A stretch of DNA of 63,169 bases. Source: Terfezia claveryi (taxonomy: Eukaryota; Ascomycota; Pezizomycetes; Pezizales; Pezizaceae). Below, one piece after another: positions 56,971 to 63,169 of this stretch. Location of the stretch: positions 1 through 63,169 of the forward strand of contig WHUX01000270.1 in NCBI GenBank assembly GCA_015179025.1, given 5' to 3'. The notes below the pieces were generated by a model. The model had not been told where the DNA came from. It saw nothing but the letters and a program-made list of their open reading frames with translations, and did not search any database. Position 1 is the first letter of the stretch; every line of letters starts with the position of its first letter. A program made the translations under genes and the position numbers.

Positions 56971-58560
56971 AATGAATATCTCTGGCAACAATGGTGTATA
57001 CGAAATCTAAAACAAGCAGAAGAATGGTATTTCAAGGGACACCCACTCGTTTATAAAGCATGGTTCCCTAGTATGACTCTTTCCCATCTGACTAAAACAA
57101 CATCAGACACAACTAATTCCTCACCACCTATTCCTTCAATATCAACTGCAACGTCATCTTCTCCTCCACTAGCTCCTGGGCCTATATCTAAACCAACTCC
57201 ATAAGTTCACTTACCTCCTCTACCTCAAAATCGAGATGAATATTCACCACTTACTTTACTTCCTTAAGACCTTCGACAATCTTTACCCGATAACTCCAAT
57301 AATGGAAGCTTCACCCGAATCGTTAGTAGAAAAATAGTTTGGCCTATAACCATTACCAAGGCAGGTCGAGCTGTTTTTAAACCAATCAAATTCAGAACTG
57401 CACAAGCTCCTATCATCCCTATAATCAGTATAAAGATACAGTTTGATGGTCGTTCTAAATTAATCGAAGATCCACCCGAAGTCTTTGACGAGAATAACGA
57501 AGAAGATAAAGTATTGATTGCTTTAGTCTTACAACATGGTGATGAACCTCGAACCTTTAAATAGGCTATTAACTCACCTGATGAAGAAAAATGGAGAAAG
57601 GCTATAAACGATGAATTAGAAGCTATGAAGAATCTAGATATTTGGAAAGTGGTTCCAACACTATAGGATAGGAATATTATTGGAAGCAAGTGGGTATTTA
57701 AGATTAAACGAGATGCTAATGGGAATATTAATCACTACAAGGCTCATCTAGTTGCTCAAGGTTTCTCTCAACAACCCGGCATAGACTTAGATGAAATCAT
57801 TTCTCCTGTTGTCCAATACGACTCTCTTTGCCTCCTTATCGCTTTATCTGCCCACTTCTAATGGGAACCTCAACAAATGGATAACAAAGCAGCCTTCCTT
57901 TACGGCTCTTTGAATAAAATTATCTACATGGAACTCCTAGAAGGCACTTAGATTGATGGCATATGTGCTAAACTTAACCGATCCATTTATGGATTAAAGC
58001 AGTCTCCTCGTCAGTGGTATGGACGATTAACATCTTTCCTCCTGGCAATAGGTTTCTCTACTTGTGCCTTTGACCCCTGCGTCTTCATCCATAAGTCTGG
58101 CACAATCATACTCGCCCTTTATGTCGATGACATTACTTTATTCGGATATAAAGACTCAGCCATTATGAAGTCTACCAAACAGTCACTCAAATGAGAGTTT
58201 AAGTTAACTGATATGGGTAACTTACATTGGCTTCTAGGAATTCAAATTGAGTACTCTAAGCACAGTATCACACTATCCCAATCCTCCTACATCAACAAGA
58301 TCCTCGAACGTTTTGGTATGATGGACTGCAACCCCGTCACTCTTCCTCTTGACTTGAACCATACTCTTCGACAATGCACAGATGAAGATAAGGTTACCGA
58401 CATCTCCCTCTATCAACAAATCGTTGGATTACTCATATATACAGTTATTGGAACACGTCCTAACCTGGCTTACTCTATAACTCTTCTCTCACAATTCTCT
58501 CACAAACTATCGAAGAATCATCTTGAAGCAGTTAAATGAGTCCTACGCTACCTTAAGGGT
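56971..58560 (+). pseudogene. Copia C reverse transcriptase
   Basis: RT from EEKWRKAINDELEAMKNLDIW (57588-57650), GSKWVFKIKRDANG, AHLVAQGFSQQPGIDLDE, MDNKAAFLYGSL (first Asp), GLKQSPRQWYGRL, and FDPCVFIHKSGTIILALYVDDITLF with YVDD at ~58124-58135. Then LTDMGNLHWLLGIQI (58207 on). Stops at 57202, 57265, 57562, 57664, 57859, 57949, 58192 and 58537, no indels. Catalytic residues intact between stops. Confidence 0.93.
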
Positions 58561-59061
58561 ACTCGCAATCTTACCTTGACCTATAAACTCGGACAACCTC
58601 TTTTACTCAAAGGATTTACTGATTCAGACTTTGCTGGATGTCGTGACACTCGATAGTCAACCTCAGGATATATTTTTAAGCTCGTCTCTTGTACCATCTG
58701 CTGGAGATCACAAAAACAAAAATATGTGACAACCTCCACTACCGAAGTAGAATACATTGCTGGTTCTACAGCTACTAAACAACAAATTTAGCTTCAGAAT
58801 GCACTAAGTGAGCTTTCTATCAAAGATATACCCTCTGCCCTCTCTTGTGACAATAACAGCTCTATCAACCTATCTCATAATTCTTGAATTTCCGATAAGT
58901 CAAAGCATATTGACGTTGCTTACCACTTCATCTGTGAACTCAATAACTCCGGCACTATCACGCTGTTACACATTCCTGGTGCACATAATCCAGCAGACAT
59001 ATGCTCAAAGGCCTTTCCTGGTCTACGGTTCTCCTATCTCAAAGGATTAATCATGGGATAA
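58561..59061 (+). pseudogene. Copia C RNase H and polyprotein end
   Basis: LKGFTDSDFAGCRDTR (58606-58653, catalytic Asp), stop 58654, STSGYIFKLVSCTICWRSQKQK, TTSTTEVEYIAGST (second acid), stop 58789, ALSCDNNSSINLSHN (third acid), stop 58885, SDKSKHIDVAYHF, then HNPADICSKAFPGL and the native TAA at 59059-59061. F has the same domain at 31355-31840. Confidence 0.93.
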
Positions 59062-59075
59062 CAAGTGAGAAGGAG

Positions 59076-59716
59076 TGTTGAAAACAATTATTTCCTTTAC
59101 AATATAGTTAAGTATTTCCATATATTATATTGTTCTCTGCTACGATTACTTCCACATCATGCTGATACCCAATATGGATACTTGCTACCTGATTATGGAC
59201 TTTTGTATTATTTCTTTCACATGTGTTTATATATCATTCACATGTTCTTATTATCTTTGCTTACTTTCCTAACTTAGTATCTATTATCGTTGCATGATGC
59301 TGCTTTACTACTTAAGGTTACTGCTTACTTATCTCAGTTGTCATTACTCAATGATCACTACTTCTATGACTTTCTGTTATATTTGTTAACTCATATTACT
59401 GTCTCAGTCGTACACCTCTATGTATTTCTTCATTCACATGTGCACGATATACTATTCTTAGGTTATATAACTTAGACTTCCTTACTAGATCTTTACCCTC
59501 AACTTGTACTATTATATACAAGTTTTCTACTCCTGTATCTAGTTTTATACACTTCTTGATTAGACTCAATAGACTGTCTACTATCGACATAGTTCTACCA
59601 TTTGCTCTCTCGCACTTCTGTTCACTCAGACGCTCTGCTTCATAAGTACTACTGTTCACCACTACTACCTCCGTAATTACTACTGCGATACCTCTGCTCA
59701 TAGTAACCTTTTAATA
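59076..59716 (+). repeat. 3' LTR of copia C (641 bp)
   Basis: TGTTGAAAACAATT to CCTTTTAATA, preceded by a polypurine run (GTGAGAAGGAG) and followed by GTTTG. Confidence 0.95.
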
Positions 59717-59721
59717 GTTTG

Positions 59722-60041
59722 AACGAGATAAGGATATGCACAAGGGAGGTGTACAAGCACTGGAAGAAGCAAGTTTTATATTCGGTATACAAGACATTGG
59801 ATAGGGATCTAATAACAGTATGAGGGACAAGGTCTATATATACATAATTCTGTCAGAGCAATAGGGATATAAGCTTCCTGAGATTCTTATCTTGGAAGCT
59901 AAGCAAGGTAATGATAGTAATAACCCATCACCTATGATTGCAGGTGATGGGTCGCAGGTGATAACAAAAACAATAATGGCAATAACCCATCACCTGCGAT
60001 CGTAGGTAATGGTGAAGATAACTGAGCATACTGTTGTTACA
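59722..60041 (-). repeat. 3' LTR of element H, proximal part
   Basis: AACGAGATAAGG to CTGTTGTTACA. It contains the palindromic array (59930-60015): CCATCACCTGCGATCGTAGG and relatives. Confidence 0.88.
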
Positions 60042-61178
60042 CTATCCCCCCTTTATGCTGGAGTTCCAGCAACTAGGAGACCTAGGCATAACAACCAGTA
60101 AAATCAACACAGAAAACAACAACAAGGGTAGAAACAAAAACTACAACTCCAAACAAGAACAAGAATGCAAAAGTTCTGACATCATTCAACTGGGTGAGGC
60201 TTCCTCGAGTATCATTAGTGGAACAGGGTGACTAAGTCCTATGCGTTTTCCAAGTCTTCCCTAAGTTGCTAGGTAGTCTCCTTATCCCTTAACTACTTGA
60301 CCTTGTATTGCAGATAACTGTACCTCTTCCTCGAGTCCAATACCTCTATGACCTTCTACTTCTCTTCACTCTTGATTATCATAGGAGGGAGAGAGGGATA
60401 TTTCTGCCCTGGGAGGGGATCATCAGCTGCTGGCTCAATTTCTGATACGTGTACAACTAGGTGGCATTTGATATCCTTGGGGAACCTCAATCGATAGGCA
60501 TGAGTGCCCACAGCAGCCACCACCTATCATGGACCTAGGAACTTATGGTCGAGCTTATGAGATGGCTATTCCATCTGGAATTGCCTGCTGGAGAGCCACA
60601 CCTTATCTCTTGGATGATACTTGAGGGCTGGCAAATGTGATCTATTGGCATATTCAGCTTGCCTGGCTTACGCATATCCCAGCTCAGCTTTCAGGGTAGA
60701 GTGGAGCTCCACAATTCCAGCTGCAAACTCTTTGGATGGGGGGTGGATTCTCTGCAGGGGCGCCAGGGTATCTACGAATCAGGGGTGCCAACCATAATTG
60801 GCTAGGAATAGGGAGGTTTTCGAGGACTCCGAGAACTGGTTGTTGGCAGTGAATTCGCAGATCGCTAGCAATAAAACTTAGTTGTCTTGCTGGTAATTGA
60901 TGAAAGCCCTCAAATACTACTCCATGATGGCATTCATCCTCTCCGATTGGCTATTTGTCTGTAGGTGGTAAGCTGTTAACAGATGAACTTTGATCCCCAG
61001 AAGTTCGCAGAAGGCTTGCCAGAATTCTGAGCCAAACTGGAGGCCATGGTCGAACACAATCGATTCAGGGAGGCCATGGTACCGGAATATATTATTAAGG
61101 TAGAGGTTGGCTAACTCTGGAGCAGAGCAGGTATCTCAGTAAGGTATAACATACCTCATCTTTATAAATCAGTCTACC
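60042..61178 (-). pseudogene. Element H integrase core end and C-terminus
   Basis: Minus-strand reading from 61178: a core segment equivalent to the 1-250 region of B (ESIVFDHGLQFGSEF..., HLLTAYHLQTNSQSERMNAIMEQYLRAFINYQQDN, with the final catalytic Glu at ~60945), then ANNQFSESSKTSLFLANYGWHP and the C-terminal region to ~60400. Purine tract GGGGGGATAG ends it at 60042-60051. Stops are fewer than in D. The window's B copy lacks this region. Confidence 0.82.
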
Positions 61179-62648
61179 TGTCATGGGGTGACATCCAGCC
61201 CTACCAAAGGTACTTGGGCCCTCATAGAACGACCCTAGAATCTATATGGACTCTAGGTACACTCTTAGCAGTGTGGTGCAAACGTTTCTAATACTTATCT
61301 ATAAGAGTTAAGTATATGAAACGGGTATGAACCTCAGAGTGGTTTATAATCATCCTAGATGGTTAAGACCCTTATGGAACGTCTATAGACCCTTGAGGGA
61401 GCTACAGTTCAAGTTTCATAAGAATCCGATTAACGGTTCAATAGTTATACTCAGATTAATATGCTGACTATATGCATATATATGCTAGCTATATTAGCTG
61501 TTACCCTGAAGTCTTGGCATTACCCTGAAATACTCAAATATTGAATTATTACCCTGAACTGCAGGAAAATAATTCGGTAAAAATAAATAAAAAAATGAAG
61601 CCATGAGGGCGCACTTTAGACCAAAGTGCGTCCGGTGACACTATAAGGGAGTGCACCCAGGACAGAGGCCAAAGGTAGGGCCAAAACATAAAGTTCTCCG
61701 AATTTAATGTTTCAAGGTTCTATCTAGGCCTACTCTTCGTCCTGATTCCATTTCTGCAATCCTTTTTATGATCAGAGTAAAACTCGTGGAGATATAAGAC
61801 TTTTAACATGGTCAAATAAGTCCACGAGGAGGTTTACCTATTATTGGTAATAGCTCCATGAATAATTTGGGTATCGAGATGAACTAAGATTCTATAATCT
61901 TCTATGCGTTGATACCTTTCCAATGGTAATCTACTTGTGACCCACGGTTCTCTATTCATAGAGTTATGTGCAGTTGAAAATTATTTTCAATAGACACTAG
62001 ACACTATTAAGTGAATATTGCCGGAAACACAATTAGATAACTTCAGATATTGTCGGATGGAAATTCGATAGTATCGGGGATTGGTAACGTATCTGAGATT
62101 GAATTTAGTTGTCTCGGCTAAATATTCTTTAATGGGATAAGCGAGCTATAAGCGAAGTACATATAACATGCAGACATGGAAATAAACTCTATGTTCAGGT
62201 TAGCAACCTGTGACAACGAGTGCAGATAGCAACTGCATTAACAAAGGTGTGGATGGCATAACACTTAGGAAGAAATTCCGAGGTGACAGGTAGGCCCGCG
62301 TTTTATAAAATATTTTTATCATAAGAATATCTACAAACACCGCGGGATATAAATAGTGCAAGTAGTTCCGGTTGAATTTATTCACCACCAGCGAGTATTT
62401 GAAAGCAAGAGCACCTTGAGTACACGAAGCCTACAAAGTTCTAAGTCTTAAGTTAACTTTACGTTCAAGCGACATAGGATTTATTTTGTGTTGCGAAATA
62501 AGATCCGTCGTGAGGGACTATAGTTGGATTGAACTTTACTGCTATAGGATTGATATTCTGTGTTGCGGAATAGATATCGTTGCGGCAGCAAATTACGGCC
62601 GTCCTAATAGTTGCAAGAGCACTATCAGTCAATAGGGCCCCCGTGACA
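61179..62648 (+). repeat. 5' LTR of element I (1470 bp)
   Basis: TGTCATGGGGTGACATCC to GGGCCCCCGTGACA; the ends are inverted (TGTCA.GGGG). Nearly identical in length and content to the solo LTR at 15605-17066. The interrupted H sequence ends in TCTACC. No second LTR is in the window, so the duplication cannot be checked. Confidence 0.85.
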
Positions 62649-63169
62649 TTACTTTGTAGCGAGTGATTCTCGTTACATTTGCTATATACTCTAATCATGT
62701 CTAGTTCACAGACACCAAGAGGGCCTCGCCAGCCCTACCAACCCCTTACATTCCCAGATGTCACACCCCGTGCCATCACCCAAAGACCACATAACCTTCC
62801 GCAATCCGAAACAGACATGGAAGATGACCTAATAGACATGCCAATGGAAGATATTCTATCTCAAGGAGTAGAATCTTCCGCCACCCCATATACTCTCCAG
62901 ATGAGTTAACAACATTCCACCTAGCTTATTAGAGCGAATTGGACAACCTTCTCGAAGGCCTCCTCATCGAACGGCCAGTAATGCCTTATCACGATACCCC
63001 ACCCAACCCACCACACGTCCCACACGACCGTCTCGACCAAGTTTAAGCCAAGAGGAATATGACCAATTATTGGCTCGTATTGTTAGAAACGGATCTATCG
63101 AATTTGATCGGAACGAGCCGAGATTGCTGACCTTACAAGATGTCTTAACGCACAAGCAAGCCTCCTAAA
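62649..63169 (+). mobile_element. Element I internal start: leader and gag N-terminus, cut by the window end
   Basis: ATG at 62697 opens a 70-codon frame (MSSSQTPRGPRQPYQPL..., then acidic METDLIDMPMED-like) to a TAA at 62907-62909. The coding sense seems to continue in another frame to 63166: PHRTASNALSRYPTQPTTRP, then EEYDQLLARIVRNGSIEFD. This is a gag-like composition (Pro/Arg-rich then helical) but no domain is recognised. The 48-bp leader after the LTR lacks an obvious primer-binding site. Confidence 0.55.

Larger units (their letters stand above)
45460..59716 (+). mobile_element. Ty1/copia element C, complete, RIP-mutated, split by element E
   Basis: GTTTG duplications flank it. LTRs: 45460-46100 and 59076-59716, both 641 bp. 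The polyprotein starts at 46178, is interrupted by E at 46331, and resumes at 54749. Without E (8412 bp plus 5 bp duplication) it is 1489 codons in one frame to TAA 59059-59061. Domain order gag-PR-IN-RT-RH is copia. Twenty premature stops and no frameshift are seen. Same family as F. Confidence 0.96.
45131..61178 (-). mobile_element. Gypsy element H (B family, minus strand), host of the three-deep nest
   Basis: The 3' LTR of H is 45131-45459 plus 59722-60041, split by copia C. The polypurine run (plus-strand TATCCCCCCTTTATG) follows at 60042, then the integrase C-terminal region on the minus strand to 61178, where the LTR of element I cuts it. The rest is not in the window. GTTTG duplications at 45455-45459 and 59717-59721 confirm that the LTR was one piece. 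Confidence 0.88.

Noticed and set aside
54749..59061. The many in-frame TAG/TAA codons could mean a reassigned genetic code (stop read as Gln).
   Set aside because: The kinase gene encodes Gln with CAG/CAA and needs no reassignment; stops also replace Trp and Arg codons in copia; and the A/A' comparison shows C-to-T and G-to-A changes across non-coding LTR as well.

Overview
The window is a repeat-dominated stretch of a filamentous ascomycete (Pezizomycotina-type) nuclear genome. The evidence is one conserved host gene with short GT-AG introns (50-92 bp, GCTAAT-like branch sites), encoding an NRC-2/Fpk1-type AGC protein kinase, and strong C-to-T / G-to-A decay of the repeats at CpA/TpG sites, the mark of repeat-induced point mutation (RIP). 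I cannot name the species. Nearly everything outside about 39.7-43.4 kb and about 13.7-15.5 kb is transposon.

Layout. 1-13670: a minus-strand Ty3/gypsy element (B, running off the left edge) split by a complete plus-strand chromodomain gypsy element (A, 2432-11435; TSD ATAGC). 13671-15515: low-information DNA with one unexplained acidic ORF. 15516-17235: a diverged ~85-bp tandem repeat interrupted by a 1.46-kb solo LTR. 17290-20532: a truncated, heavily mutated second copy of A (A'). 20533-~24290: a decayed B-type element (B') carrying a solo LTR (TSD AAATT/AGATT) and an inverted-repeat DNA element built of CCGGTATACC-like words. ~24290-26284: very AT-rich relics, including a copia RNase H fragment. 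26290-39684: a complete B-family gypsy element (D, TSD AATAC) holding a complete minus-strand copia element (F, TSD CTTTC) and, in its 3' LTR, a hAT-like inverted-repeat element (8-bp TSD CTGAATAT). 39690-43431: the host island with the kinase gene (minus strand). 43432-45130: the 3' end of a minus-strand LTR element (G) and LTR fragments. 45131-61178: a three-deep nest: gypsy H (minus) > copia C (45460-59716, TSD GTTTG) > chromovirus E (46332-54743, TSD TACTG). 61179-63169: the 5' LTR and gag start of a further element (I) inserted in H and leaving the window.

How it fits together. The target-site duplications give the order of insertion directly. D, H and B are the old layer; A, C and F came later; E is younger than C. 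RIP explains the stop codons: copia C reads in one frame for about 4.3 kb with 20 premature stops and no frameshift, once E is taken out. The most interesting coding signal is a fixed-spacing 41-residue double zinc motif (W-x2-C-x4-C-x2-H-x15-C-x2-C-x3-G-H-x4-C) between RNase H and integrase. It occurs in two diverged gypsy elements, A and E, which also share a protease lacking the usual D-[ST]-G triad. The LTRs carry family-specific tandem arrays: 41-bp units with TGACTCA in A, and 48-bp units with a palindrome in B/D.
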